From Scolanthus callimorphus (taxonomy: Eukaryota > Cnidaria > Anthozoa > Actiniaria > Edwardsiidae), in assembly GCA_033964015.1 (NCBI GenBank), contig CM066924.1, positions 1,612,001 through 1,676,000 of the forward strand: a DNA stretch of 64,000 bases, written 5' to 3'. Numbering within the stretch: the first letter of the stretch is position 1; each line of letters opens with the position of its first letter. Under the pieces are notes generated by a model that did no database searches, was not told the DNA's origin, and worked only from the letters and a program-made list of their open reading frames with translations. A program made the position numbers and the translations under genes. Shown here piece by piece: positions 23,785 through 37,134 of this stretch.

Positions 23785-24189
23785 CAAACCCTGCAATAGT
23801 GATAGAGACTTAGGTAATGTAATAAAGTTTGCATCAAAAACACATTCTGAGTGAGTTTTCTCGAGAGATGCCATTGGCGTCTAAATTAAACATTCTTGTC
23901 TCCAAATAGTGAAGTTTGATCGCCATAATAGAAATCTGGTCCCTATCTTTTTCTATCGAATTAATGCTCTTGATAGCTAATTTTGAGAAGTACAAAAACT
24001 ACAGTAAAACTACATACTGGAAAAGTAAGTCGCCATTTGGCGACCAGCATGAAATGTTTGCTCGCCAAGTCCTAAATCTAGACGCCACTGGCGACGATAT
24101 GGTTGCAATGTAAGGCCCTGTAACACAATAGATCTGTGGCGAACGTTCGTAAATACAATAGAAAAGTCTGTGGTACGCGTGCTTCGTTA

Positions 24190-24300
24190 TTCAAGCGGAG
24201 AAGAATGGGAAGCGTTCGGATTTCCCATGGCTATCCATGTGAATTCCGAACACTTCCCATGCGTGTGCCTTGGGAAATTTCCTGTGTTTTGCTCCAAAGC
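24190..24300. mobile_element. Fold-back MITE, GGGAAGTGTTCGGA family, copy 1
   Basis: GGGAAGCGTTCGGATTTCCC pairs with GAATTCCGAACACTTCCC. Better preserved copies lie at 57421-57562 (closest) and 37135-37320 (diverged). Confidence 0.55.
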
Positions 24301-27300
24301 TGCCTTAAGACTTAAGTGAATATGCATTGTGCTATCACAGACGACCAAGAAATGTGATTATTTATCGCTATTTTTCTCTAATATTTTCCCTGTTTTTCAA
24401 GAGCATTCAGCGCTGAAAAATTGTGCGCCAACATTCTGGTTGAAATGTGTGCGAATTGAAACCTAAGTATTGTTTGTTAATGTCAACCGTGAAAAAATCA
24501 TGAAAGAAGATTATAAAATATATCAAAAGCAACAAAGAGTATACGTAAAATAAACATTCATGATTTTGTAAAAGTGATTATTTTGAAAACAAAAATGAAA
24601 TGAAATAAAATGTATTTATATAATTGAATGTTGAATGCTTGTAATTTAAGTGGATTGGTGATTCAAGTGAAATGCCCACTATTTTGCTTTACGTAAAGCT
24701 CAAGACGTGTGGCGCAACTGCTTCATGGCGAAAGTCTAAAAACCGTAAAGCGTCCAGCTGTTTTCATGACCGAAGTTTATAATCACTCGATAGAAATCTC
24801 CCCAAACAACTCCAGTTTTTAGAATAAAGCTCCAGGTGTTAGCCAGAAATCAAGGGCATTTCAGTGGGAGTTCATCAAAATCATTTTTCCTATCACCTAG
24901 CTGCGTAAATTGCACATTAAGTTACCCACGAAATGTCCATAAATCATCCGCTGAACCCAGTTGACCGGGGAATTCTAATTATCACTCAGCCTTCCTTGGT
25001 GTGTTTTGCATTTAGTCGAAGTACTTTAGCAAACACGCGGTAGAGGATGCTATTTCATTCTTGAGAGCTTAAAGTGAGGAAAGCGATTAACTATTTCTAC
25101 TCGATTTATCACACTACTTCGGAGAATTTGTTTCCTTAGTTTCAAGAGGATATTTATCTAAACTTGTGTCTTTGCACGTTCCAGGAGATTTATTGACTTT
25201 GCTACGGAAATTTGCTTCGTCGCATTCGTTGGCTTAGTTAATATAAACACAAGAAATTGTACACAATGTAAAATTCCAAAACACTTACCGGTATAACAAA
25301 TCCCAGAGATTAGTTTCTATTTTGGCATTTCTTATTATTGACTGCATCTAAGCTTGTATTACTTCTTTCGTTCGTCCTTGGTCGCCCTCTAAATATCCCG
25401 GATGAGCAGCCGCGGCTGCACCTGGTGTGTTTGCAAAACTTTCCCGCCAAAAGGGAGAACACTAACACCCAAGCTTTGAAAGTGCGGTTGTATAGTTTGT
25501 AAATGCTGAGATTGTCCGCTTTATGGCGATGTAATAACAACTATTATACCTTCTTTATAAACTCTATCATTTCTTAGATGTCAAAAATTACAATTGTCAA
25601 CAAAACCACCTCATTTTCACTTTCGTTTCATTGTTTTCTACCGTTTTCTTCGATGTTCAGAAGTTCTAGCTCTCTGTTTTCGCGGAGAAGTGCTTTACTA
25701 ATCTTCCGGATGTATGTATAATGAAAATGGAAAATAGTTTTGGCAGTAGTTTAATTGTTGCCTTCCAATTTTTATATTTGCTAGTCAAACTGACCACTTT
25801 AAAACTCCCTACGTAGATTTGCTAAGGCAATGTTTTAGAAACCGTCATAAAATCTGACAAAATTCGCTCAATTACAAATAAAACGAATTAGGATAATGCC
25901 AAAAAAAATTGTTTTTAATAGGAGAACTGCCCAATCCAAACCCTTTTTACATCTTCATAGACAAAACTCAAGCAATTACGAAAATGATATTCTTCTTTTA
26001 AAGGAAGTCAACAGTGCTCTTTCTTAATCTAGCACAAACTTCTGCGGTTTCTATGATATTATATTTTGCTATCTCTTAACCGTACTGTGCACATTTCCCA
26101 ACACAAGAAAGCCTATTTTCGAGTGAGGCTCATTGAAACCATATCAATTCTTGATCCTGTGTGGTGAAGGGCGTATAAAAAACTCCTCTAAAACTTATGA
26201 ATGAAAAAAAAAGTTCAAACTTTTTCAAATCAATTTGCTAAACTTTCTTTCACCATCTTCTCTAAATGTCCCCCAAAGCCTAAATGGTTTTATTGAAAAC
26301 TTAGTTTTTAATTGACTCCTGGTTGCGGTTTAATTTTTATCTTTCCCATTATTATTCTAATTGAGATCCGGTCAGCTATTGTTGATATCTCTCCTCATTT
26401 TATAGCTAAAGATCTAGTTTTGGCTTTGCGTAAAAGCACACAAGAAGTTTCACTTTGTGGAAACCCCCGCGAAAGGGGGGTTATAAAAGTGTTCGTCCTC
26501 ATTTGCTCCGGCGCAAAGTAAGATCTTTTGACCCCCTACTAACCACAGGAAGAGGCAAGCCATAGGCGTTCGCTTGTTATCACACCACAGGTAACAATTT
26601 TTCTTAGTTTTTCAAGTTAAATATTAGTATCTTCAAGACAAACAATGTAATTTTTGGTTTTATACAATTTCCTTGTGAAAAACTTGCGACCGACGGGCGT
26701 TAATATTAAATGGAGTTGACCTGTTTCAATATAGAACTTATATAGCTTTAAAAACGAGAAATATTTCATGCTTATTTTGGACGCTTGTCAAAATCTTTAG
26801 GAAGGTTTTTTCAAATGGCACTTGAAACAGGAGCCATTTGCAGTACGGACGTTTAACAAAACGTCACTTTAAAAAAATGATCTAACAAAAAGCGTTTCAA
26901 AATGTTCGAGTTGGTGTTTCTTGCTCAAACTCATTTAATGCATGCTTGGTTTATTATTTTTACTTTACGGTGGGTAGTAATTGGGTAATATTTCTTTAGG
27001 CCTTCGAGATGCGAGGAAAAATCTATCGATTCCATCGCAATGTTTTTTATGTACTTAGCAAAACACCTGGAATTTTGCAACCGAAAAAAATAATTTTGCA
27101 AAATCAGGTGTTTTTTTTTTCTTTTGTCATAGAATTATTTCCTGGACTTTTTGCTGAATTTCTAATTATTCATGGGTTCAAACGTCAGTCTCAAGTACTG
27201 TAAATCATAAAACAGCTCAGTTTGCTTCCTGAGAAAATTCGCCTACGCCTCGACTGTTAAGGAAAATTGACTTCAGCAGTGGTGTTTTATAATGTTCAAG

Positions 27301-27620
27301 GAAATGATTTGGCGCTCAATGAAGAGATGGCTTTTATATTTTCATGATAAGCATGTTTAGTACCAAAATAGCAGTTTATTTCTACGCTATGTTACTTTTC
27401 CTTAACTGAAAAAAGCCAGCTCAACTTGATAATTTTATGACAAAACTATCCCACTACGAGGTAATAAGACACACGCTAGAAAAGAAAGTATACCTCAGTA
27501 GATTTTTTTATTGATGTTAGCTCTCAATTACCTTCTAATTCCCTGCGTGAAACCGTAACTTTTGAGCCTTGAAATTGTGCATTTTTACATTTCCCTGTAC
27601 TGACTTTAGATTTTCCAACC
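24301..27620. other. AT-rich stretch with no recognised gene
   Basis: Intergenic DNA downstream of the LAS2-like gene. Only short ORFs without recognisable domains occur on either strand, and I see no clear inverted-repeat element. A coding-free stretch is the simplest reading; small exons of an unknown gene cannot be excluded by eye. Confidence 0.4.
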
Positions 27621-27679
27621 TTAAACTTCAATGGGCTGTACGGAAGCAGGAGGCGTGCCATGCATGGTTTTAATTTTCA

Positions 27680-27885
27680 GTTTTCGACTTCGAAGGAAAG
27701 GTTTTCGACTTTGATGAAAAAAAATTTGACTTTGGAGAAAGGGTTTTCGACTTTGAGGAACATATTTTCGATTTTGAAGAAAAGGTTTTCGACTTGGAGG
27801 AAAAGGCTTTCGACTTACTTGGAGGAAAGGTTTTCGGCTTTGAGGAAAATATTTTAGACTTTGAGGAATAGCTTTTGGCTTTTGA
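27680..27885. repeat. Minisatellite of about ten 21-bp units
   Basis: Units of the type GGTTTTCGACTTTGAGGAAAA repeat with a 21-bp period and point changes. One copy has a 3-bp gain. Because the period is a multiple of three, the complement reads as repeated SRKPFLQ heptapeptides inside a 109-residue ORF, which I consider non-genic. Confidence 0.75.
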
Positions 27886-28171
27886 AGATTGAAAAAAAAA
27901 ACTGTCACCGATGCGTGGCCCTCGGCCTCCGTACTAAATTTAGATGTCACAAACCAATTAAATCAAAACAATTGATAACAGAAGATACGCCGAGCCTAGA
28001 AACGTCGTCCGGCTCCAGTATTTATTCGGTAGATTAAAAAAGATTTGAACGACAAAAGAATCGAGGAGCGAGAGATGTTCAGAATTTGAAAAAAAACAAA
28101 AAAGAAATCGTTCAATATTCTCGTTTTGTTCACAGCGATTGTGAAGGCTTTGCCCAGCACTCAACTTTTAC

Positions 28172-28330
28172 TAAGGCCTGGTTTCCATATAGTCTTATCT
28201 GTCGCATCAGTCGACCGTGAAACAATGGAAATTGGAATTATTATTTTGTTTCACGGTCGACTGATACGACGGGGACGAAATGCAGAGAAAAGAGACCTCT
28301 GCTAGCAGGGAATATGGAAACCAGGTTTAG
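28172..28330. mobile_element. Fold-back element, GGCCTGGTTTCCATAT ends
   Basis: GCCTGGTTTCCATAT is mirrored by ATATGGAAACCAGG. An inner palindrome (CAGTCGACCGTGAAACAA with TTGTTTCACGGTCGACTG) and a half copy of the GCTAGCAGGG element lie inside, so the structure is composite. Confidence 0.6.
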
Positions 28331-28862
28331 GCAAAGACCGTAATGACGCCCGTATGGGCCGCTTTTGCGACTAAACGTTTCTAATTTGCGACTAAAATTT
28401 AAGCAATTTTGTCGCCCACAGTTTGTCAAACGCGACTAAAAAGTGAAACTATTGTCCAAAATGCGACCTTTTTTTTTCTTATATCCAGTCCTGACCATGC
28501 GAGCAAAGCCGCAGAAGTCGAAGTATTACTTGAAAAAGTGATTCTCTCTTGGATTTCCTTTCTTTCAATTGCTGCATTTTAGCGGAAATGTTTTCACTTT
28601 TTCTATAGTGAACGACTCCGCATATCCGAGATGGTTCATTTTCAGATTTTAGAGTTAGCAATTGTTTTGTTCAATAGCAGCCATTTTGGATGCTTTGTTA
28701 ATCAAATGAGGTTTAGAACTCTTAGCTTTGCAAACTTTCGAGTTGTTCTGTAGACTGCACAGCCATGAACTCTGAACTATTATTAATTGGTAATTTATTA
28801 AATGGTCTCAATCTGGTAATTCACGAGAACAGCCACGATTGGACGAAAGTCCGAGAACGGTC

Positions 28863-29070
28863 TGCACCGCTTTCCATTTGACCCGGAATTTCCTGGAATT
28901 TCGGTCAGAAATCAAATGGAAAGGGACAAATTCCCGGCAATTCCGAGTTTTCCGAAAATTCCCACTTTTGGGGTAAGCTCCAAAGGTTGTCCCAAATTTC
29001 CGAAATTTTTCCCCGGGTTTGGCGCTTTCCATTTGACTTCTGACCGAAAATTCCGCGATTTTTTGCCAAA
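28863..29070. repeat. Inverted-repeat segment followed by a long G run
   Basis: CTTTCCATTTGAC and AATTCCGGG-like motifs recur in both orientations between 28863 and 29070. A run of about 20 G follows at 29113. It is probably a decayed fold-back element; borders are uncertain. Confidence 0.35.
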
Positions 29071-29661
29071 TCGAAAGCGCCCCAGAGCCTACCCCGCGAG
29101 GTGACGAGCCAGGGGGGGGGGGGGGGGGGGGGGACTGAGTACGAGTATGGAGATGAGCAGGCCCTAATAGGCGGTTATTTGTTTACTCATTTGCATAAGC
29201 AGGGTCTAGCTTCAGAATTTTAAAAACCTGAGTGGATCATTCAAAACTTAGTGAAAATCGTCAATGCGTTCCTCGGATTAGTAATTATTTTATCTTGTAA
29301 CCATTTTGTTATACGGGGTTAAACTTTGGTGTGAAAGGTGTCCCGTACAACACCGCCTTTAATTAAAGGAATTAAAAATTATTGGATGGCGTTTCGGCAG
29401 ATAACACAAACCTCGGCGTTGACAAATCTCACTATCATGCTCAACCTCATCCAATAATTGCGAAGCGCAGGCGGATAACACTAACTCGATGTGTTGACAA
29501 ATCTCAGTATCATGCGAGAACCGATATTCAATAATTGTTTTATTATTCAGCAACCAGCAATTCTTGCCTCGCTAAACATCGATTCACTCAAGCAAGAACG
29601 ACAAGAAATGTACCAGCTGTCCACACTCTGCAATTCTTAAACATTTTTTCTAACAACCAAA

Positions 29662-31311
29662 GTATATAGTGGTTTCAATAAAGTTTGTCACCCCAAAGAC
29701 TAAAGCCTACAAGCTGTCGGCGCCAAGCATTGTGGGTCATTCGTGCTTTGAATAACAAATATTCTCCATGAGTCAAAAATGCCGCGCGCGATGAGCGAAG
29801 TCGACCTTAGACTTTAACGTGAATTCGAGTGAGAGAATTGCACTGGCATCTAAAAATGTGCATTCTTAAGAGCGAATGTCTGAAAAAAATTTCAGCCAAA
29901 GATCAGCAAAATTTGACAGTTCACGGTCACAACCCAAAATCTAATTTCCCTCAAAATTGTTTGGATGATACAATTAGCATTCTGTGTTTATTTTGCTCAA
30001 AGAGTTCGCTTTTCAAAGAAATGAAATAAAGACACTTACAACTATAATAATTGTACTTCGTTCCAATCGAATGCTCAATTGAAATTTCATTTTGGGCGCC
30101 TAGAAAGCTTTCTGAAGATGTATTACTAATTATTAATAAGCGCGTCTTTTGAATTTGTACGCGAGCGTTCCGATAATTTACTTTCATTATACCTTCGAAG
30201 GTGGAGGATGACTAGCAAAAACGGACAGACGGAAAACAGAATAGAATTTGCGAAATATTTCTTTCTTTAGATATTTGTTCTACAGAATATTCCAGCGGAG
30301 TTTCAGTAGTTCGGTTCTCATGCAATCAGCTCACAAAATACCCCGTCAGTACTCAGTTCGTGTAAGGCATGGCTCTCGAAAATCACCGACCCAAAAAAGG
30401 GGGTGGTCTATCTTCATCAGTTTTAACAATTTCAAGATTAGACATCGTTCAGCTTGTAAGTGGCCAAGAAATAAGTATGTTTTGAGTATTGTCTCCATGA
30501 CAACGAGGAATGTGACCTTTGAACTCTGTGTTTTAATCATTTTTCAAAAACTGCCTCTGAAAACGTAGAAAGACTGGAGTTCTTAAATATGTTTCAATGT
30601 AAGGTAATAAAGTCAGAGCAGGTATTATCGATCCAACTGGAAATCGTGACTTTTTCAACGGGAATCATATTTAAGGGGATTTTGAAATTTGATACCTTCC
30701 AATAACTTTGCCATCTAAATTGGTGTATATGATTTCCAGTTGGATTTGTAATACTTGCTCTTAGTTGAATAGGTTTTCGTTTAGACATGCTTGGAAAATC
30801 TAGCTTTTCCCCGTTTTCAGAGACGGTTTTTCAAAATCTTACAACACAGAGTTCAAAGGTCACATTCCATGTTGCCATGGAGACAACACTCAAATCTAGC
30901 TATTTCTTGGTGGCCAGTAACATGAGTGAAGTTTAGTAATGAAATTATGAAATGTACTCAAGATAGACCACCCCTAAGGTTTTTGGCCACCTCCTTTGAG
31001 AGCCATGCCACATGAACTGAGTATTTGATTTCCTTCTTGACAAAGGAAAAGCGTGAAAAGTAAAACGGACAGCTTAATACTGTACGCAGTACTGTCGTTC
31101 ACGTTTAAGAATAAAGTTCTTGCGCCCTCCAATTAGAGATTTGAAGTGCACTATAAATTAAAAATCGCGCTGTCCCCAACACGCGCGTAAATCGAATTGA
31201 ATTTTGATAGCACGCGAGACAACAATTGACTCACAAGGCTTGGCGCCGACAGCTTGAGGCTTTAGTCTTTTGGGTGACAAACTTTATTGAAACCACTATA
31301 TATAAATTAAC
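29662..31311. mobile_element. 1.65-kb element with about 70-bp inverted ends
   Basis: The left end (TATATAGTGGTTTCAATAAA through GCTGTCGGCGCCAAGC) is nearly the exact complement of the right end (GCTTGGCGCCGACAGC through AACCACTATATA). The interior includes a second palindromic element at 30350-31025. No transposase frame is recognisable, so it is non-autonomous. Confidence 0.75.
30350..31025. mobile_element. Inner fold-back element, TACTCAGTTC ends
   Basis: The ends GTACTCAGTTCGTG plus GGCATGGCTCTC are mirrored by GAGAGCCATGCC plus CATGAACTGAGTA. Inner arms (CATTCC/GGAATG, TGACCTTTGAACTCTGTG) also pair. It shares GGTGGTCTAT and TGACCTTTGA-type blocks with the element at 44387-45744, so the two may be related. 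Confidence 0.65.
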
Positions 31312-31540
31312 TTTGTATTTTATTAACACTGACCACAGGATAAATCCATAGATATATCTATATAGCTTTTAAATATTTTTACATATTATGTACATATTTT
31401 GTCTTCCTTTTCTTTATACGTTATGTTATAGTGTCCCCATTTAGTGGTTCTTTTACTGCTATGTCAGCTGACACTTAAAGTTATTATTATTATCATTATT
31501 ATTAATGTCTGCAGTATGACGTCACGCACTGCGCGCCAAC

Positions 31541-31665
31541 AAGATTTCGCTGCGTTACTCTTAGCCAATCAGAATCGAGATAGTGGCATGGCTGAAAAAT
31601 AACATTAGACTTCGCTGCGTACTCTTAGGCAGCCAATCAGAATTGAGATAGTGGCATGGCTAAAT
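31541..31665 (+). repeat. Tandem duplication of a 65-bp unit
   Basis: Two copies of a unit with TTCGCTGCG, AGCCAATCAGAAT and GAGATAGTGGCATGGCT lie side by side, slightly diverged. Confidence 0.6.
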
Positions 31666-31984
31666 AATATTCATGTTATTTACCGGTCGAGAGGTCCGTA
31701 TGGAAAAAACTGGGAAAATGTTGACCGAGTCCGGAGGCCGAGTAAATAACAGAGTTTTTGATGAAAATAAGCGCGCGCAAATGGTTACCGTGACCTAGGC
31801 CAGAGATAGGAAAATTTTGCCCGCGTGCGCACGAACCAATCAGAACACAGAACCAATCAGAACACTATAAGAACACAGAACACAGAATTCGTTACCGTGC
31901 CCTTCAGGGAAAATAATAAGCTGTATTGGACCTTGCTGCAGTCATTCTAAATTTGCTCACCTTCAAAGTTGGCGATGACAAACT

Positions 31985-32625
31985 GGCGAATAGCGCTGCG
32001 CACAGATTCTAAAATTAGATCAGGAGACTCAGACAAGCAATCCCTCTGAAATCCCATTCAGAAGGATCACGCTCAAAATACGAGCCAGGGTAGAAGTACA
32101 AGCCCTGCAATAATGAGTGCAAGTACCAGTTCATTTCTATTTTGCGCTATAGCAAAGCATATTCATACGTGCAAAAGAAAATGCAATACCACTCATTGGA
32201 GTATATTGCTATTGCCAGGGTTGAACAGCAAGGTTTATTGTTTCCCATTACATCGATTGTTATAATGATAATGTTAAAGCAATAAAAGGAAAACAAGAAC
32301 GTTCAAAAACTCACATGTATGATTAAAACTATCTAAGTTTGACAGGACTTGCTGTCGATTTCTGGCGAGAATGAAGTACAACGATCACCAAAATGTATTT
32401 AAAGCATCCTGGAATAAATTATTCTGATGCAACTGCCAATAGGATTCATGCATATGAAATTGTGGAATGCGTGTACTGTCAATTGACAACACAAATAGCT
32501 ACAAGCCAAAAATAAAAAGCTTACCAACTACACTGTGTTCCGTTGAGAAGCATTAATTTACCGATTCATTTTGTATCGTTCTAGAGAGAACTGAGAAAAC
32601 GGGAGAAACGTGTATTTGCTTGTCT
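31985..32625. mobile_element. Dispersed element, TAGCGCTGCGCACA end
   Basis: The first 120 bp (AATAGCGCTGCGCACAGATT onward) and a block near 32560-32625 (TTCATTTTGTATCGTTCT) match, inverted, the 250-bp element at 59823-60070. The copy here has extra sequence in the middle. Confidence 0.5.
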
Positions 32626-33224
32626 AAGTTTTTAATTAGTGTGACGTCATCTGTGCCGCAGCGCTATTTACCCGGTCAATCCTCAGTAATGACGTGGATG
32701 ATGATGACGATGATGATGAATCTTAGTACAAAATTAGACTTGCTCTCCGCTCGCTCCGAGCAATTATTATTCAACATGGCTGGCTCAACAAACGTTGAAT
32801 GACGTTGAATCAGACTTTGAATTGGTTTGGCCACAGCTTTAGTCAAATTAAAAAAGTACAAATGAAAATTGGAAATTAATTAGTGAATTGACCTTATTTT
32901 GATTTACCACGATAAAAACACGTGGTTTTAAGTGTTATGAGACAAGTTTCAGGGTAAAACCAAGAATAATAAAGTCGTGAGGTTTTAGCTCGTGGGATTT
33001 GGCTCTCAAATTTCTCTCACCTAAACTTGTGTAACAAATGTTCCTCCACTCTGTTTTTTTTTTAAATATTTAAGAACAATTGCAGGCAATAGTCAAGTAA
33101 CATCAAAATAACTGGAAACGATGGTTTCTTCATTTTATTTTCATTTACCAAAGAGTAAGAGTGCGTTTGTAAGGCTAACAAATCAACGATCTCTAAAAAA
33201 TCGTGGATTAGCTTGAGGCGTTGT

Positions 33225-33429
33225 TCAATAGATATCTTTACCTTGGGCGTAATGTTGTCCCATTTCAGATCACGTGGCATTCATTTGAATATTCTCTCTT
33301 TGTTTGGAATGCTTCCATATTCATATATCCTTCGGTGCGTAGCAGAAAAAGAAAGAGAAAATACTCACGAGAATGCCACGTGATCTGAAATGGGACAACA
33401 TTACGCCCAAGGTAAAGAGGTGTCTATTG
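33225..33429. mobile_element. Near-perfect fold-back MITE
   Basis: The left arm (CTTTACCTTGGGCGTAATGT, then CCCATTTCAGATCACGTGGC, ATTC) is mirrored by the right arm (GAATGCCACGTGATCTGAAA through CGCCCAAGGTAAAG) with almost no mismatch. The arms are about 48 bp with a loop of about 90 bp. A decayed relative is at 5371-5560. Confidence 0.8.
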
Positions 33430-33664
33430 ATTGGGAAAACTATGCTATGCCAAAACGTAGCAAAGAGTGACTCGTAAGTGACTTATCATTTGTGACCTAC
33501 TCACACTTTCATACTTACGATTATCCTCTGCAATATTTTCTTACAAAAAAATTGTTCTGCTAGATGGGCCGAGCGAATACCGCACGACTCTGTGAGTTAT
33601 GAATTGGCAATCACCTTGTCATCACTCCTATACTTTGCGATTGGTTTCACACAGTCACATACAA

Positions 33665-34290
33665 TCACTCTAAACGGATTGACGTCTAAACATATTTGAA
33701 TGGATACATTTTTTCTCTATCATACACCTATTTTAAACGGACTCTAAACGGACCGGCGTCTAAACATATTTGAATGGATACATTTTTTCTCTATCATACA
33801 CCTATTTTAAACGGACTCTAAACGGACCGACGTCTAAACATATTTGAATGGATACAATTTTCCTCTATCATACACCTATTTTAAACGGACCGACGTCTAA
33901 ACATATTTGAATGGATACAATCATACACCTATTTTAAACGGACTCAAAACGGACCGACGTCTAAACATATTTGAATGGATACAATTTTCCTCTATCATAC
34001 ACCTATTTTAAACGGACCGACGTCTAAACATATTTGAATGGATACAATTTTCCTCTATCATACACCTATTTTAAACGGACCGACGTCTAAACATATTTGA
34101 ATGGATACAATTTTCCTCTATCATACACCTATTTTAAACGGACCGACGTCTAAACATATTTGACTCAAATATGTTTAGACGTCGGTCCGTTTAGAGTCCG
34201 TTTAAAATAGGTGTATGATAGACAGTTGTCACGGCGCAACCTTCTCTAAAATAAGTGTATGATAGAGAAACATTGTATCCATCCGACAAC
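33665..34290. repeat. Satellite-like array of 62-75-bp units ending in an inverted copy
   Basis: About eight direct units contain AAACGGACCGACGTCTAAAC, ATATTTGAATGGATAC and CATACACCTATTTT. At about 34160 the array turns over: CAAATATGTTTAGACGTCGG and TAAAATAGGTGTATGATA read in the opposite direction, followed by a diverged inverted remnant to 34290. Confidence 0.85.
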
Positions 34291-37134
34291 TGTCTGTTAT
34301 AGCCCGCGATGGGTCCTGGGAGCAAATAGGTATACCAAAACAGAATCATGGACACTGGTTTTTAGTGTAAATAGTCATACCAATTTTTCAAACTTGTTAC
34401 CTAAACGTTTAGTTTCTATTTTTTAGAATTTTAATGTCTTTACCTGCCGGAATGTATCACTTTGCTCGTTTATTCGCATGACTTAGGTTAAAGTTGCGGG
34501 ATCCATTTATATTTTATATAAGATTAAAGGCAATATAAAGACAACCAAAAAAACAGCACATGTCTTTTGATTAATGAGTGAAACCACATGTTGAATGCGA
34601 ATTGCTTATTCACATCGCTTGTAAATTTATTTGCCATTCATAATTAAATCAAATTTAACATTTTTTCGATAGTAATTATAGCAATAGTTCAGTTTTGTGA
34701 CATTCGAATTTGTTTGGCCTGATTAGAAATGCCGATTCCTTGGGCATTTTCCTGGAGGTTGGCGTACCTCTGAGAAACTCTTTGCTACGCCCATGTCATC
34801 CCAAACTGTGTGTATGTTAAAACATCTTGACACACCAAACTCGAGCTCCTTGGGGATACAAGGACATTTCTGTCGTGGGAAATAGACTGTTTTTTCTGTG
34901 GTCTTCTTGACTATACTAATTCATATAGAACAAAGAATTTTCAGTCGAATTCTTAGCATGCCGCGATCACACTATGCTGGCGTCTTGTTGTGTTCCTATG
35001 GCATTAACACGTGGCATTTACTAATAAGATTAAAAATAAAATATTATTGATTTCTTTTAGCCGCACGACATGTGATACTGCATGACTTTCTAGAGAAATA
35101 TATTGGACGATACCCAAAGTTATTAAAAAAAAACATAAGGTTATATGAGTAGGCTGGGTTTTTTAACCAGTATATAATTCCCAAACCACTTCCCCCTCCT
35201 TTACCTGGATGCATTAAGTATATGACTGCGTAGTTTTCTACGCACAGCTCCACGTAATTTGTATAAACAAAGATACTTTTAAAACCATCCACGAGAAACG
35301 GAACAGGGGAAAGCATCGAAACGAGAGCATTTAATTTATTGTCTTCGTGAATTAATTGCTTAGTTTATTACTTGTAAGGATTTCTAATTTCGTAATTTTT
35401 TGCTCATAATTTTGTGCGTGGGTTCAGTCTATTTGTCGTATCACTTTGATGTCTTACGTTCGTAACTATTCATTGTGGAACCCGTGCGTTCGCTAGAGCC
35501 CCTAACTAATATTTCATCCCACTTCTGTTTGCGATAAGGGCTTTCTGCCACACCATGTAGTTAATTGGCGAGTGGCGATAGGCACATGGAACTTGATTAT
35601 TTTTCCTTATTACCAATTCTTTTCGCATCATCTGTTTGACTTTCGCCTTCTGCGAGCCAATGGCTTAAGTTGCGGGTAGCAAGAATTTGCGCTTACAATC
35701 AAGTGGCTTTCGGAGTTAAAAGTTTTTGGCTTTTTATATCTGATACTCGCAGTGCATTAATAGGGTTGAATTTCAGCCCCGTAGCAGTGGTCCTCCTCCA
35801 GGAGCAACAGATAAATACAGCCTTAGCTCAGGGGTTTCAGTGGGGCCAAAACTGTAGACCATTCTCCAACAACTCACCGAAACTCTAAGCACTATCAAGC
35901 CAGCCTTACAAAGAAACGACGTTCTCCACTCATAAAGGTATCTTTATTTTCATTATCTCCCTTGAAATTAAATATCTCCCTTGAAATTACTTAAAATTTT
36001 TCGGAGAGAACAACAACTTAATTTGTTGTGAAGCCTTTTAGGAGCTTATCTATGGGGGAATGGGAGACATTTTTGAACAATTTTTAAAAAAGGGAATCAT
36101 TTATCTATAAAGTGCTTCATGCTTGCTATTTTTTGCTATGGATGGAATCTACATGTACATATCATAACATTTTGTAGTTTTATTTCACTTTCTAAAAAAA
36201 TCGCTGAATTGTATTTTAGGTTCCCATTTGGGCATTTTCTAGTGAAACTTTTCATAAAGATATGCTCGAAAGGGGATCGAGTTGTATTAGGAAAAATATC
36301 CAATTTATCATCATTAGCTAACTACATTTTCCATACGTTGTTAACAGTAACATAGTTGCTGAATTTCAAGCTGGTCGTATAATAAAACAATGTGAGAAGT
36401 TTCTATAATATTTAAAATGCAACCAACCTAGTTCTATTTTATACAAAACACTTCAAAAAGGTCCAGGTTTTACTTGTGCCTTTGTCTGATGTCATGTAAG
36501 ATTCGAAACAGGTGACCTGAGGTTTACGCCTCATGACAAATCAAATTCCTCCACTTTAAAATCTAAAACTGGAACAAAGATTCGATAAGCGATAATACTT
36601 CTTCAAATCCTCTGAGCCTCTAACATCGACGCAAGCTAAGGTTAATCCTTTTAGTAAAGTAAACTGAAATTATCAGCCTCATTTAGTTTCGAGACATTTC
36701 TAATTTACGACATGGGAATCTGGTATGATATATGGTAATAGGGTATAAGTGAAAATTTCTTTCGTTAATTACCCATTTTAGTTTTGTCTTTTGCGGTGAA
36801 ACCAGTTTTGTGAGACAGATTTATTGCTACCAAAAGAGTCAAACATTTCAAGAATTTTTGACGGTGAACAAGGAAACACCAAAGAAAGCCACATTCTAAA
36901 AAAACATTTTCCTAAATCACTCTCGATATGCCCCACGTGAATGAGCCGTGAATACCTTGGTAATTTCTAGTTTCAGTATTATATCATTTTCGAAATGAAA
37001 TTTCCAACTTTGAAGCCAAGCTTAGAACATATTAATATAGAACACAATTCCAGAAAACTTTCACAAAGTTATTCATCAAAAGCCTAAATCAAAGCACACT
37101 CTGTAACGCATTTGAATTCCAAAGAATTACGTAT
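34291..37134. other. No recognised gene
   Basis: AT-rich intergenic DNA. Short ORFs on both strands lack recognisable domains, and I see no clear repeat boundaries. Confidence 0.35.
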
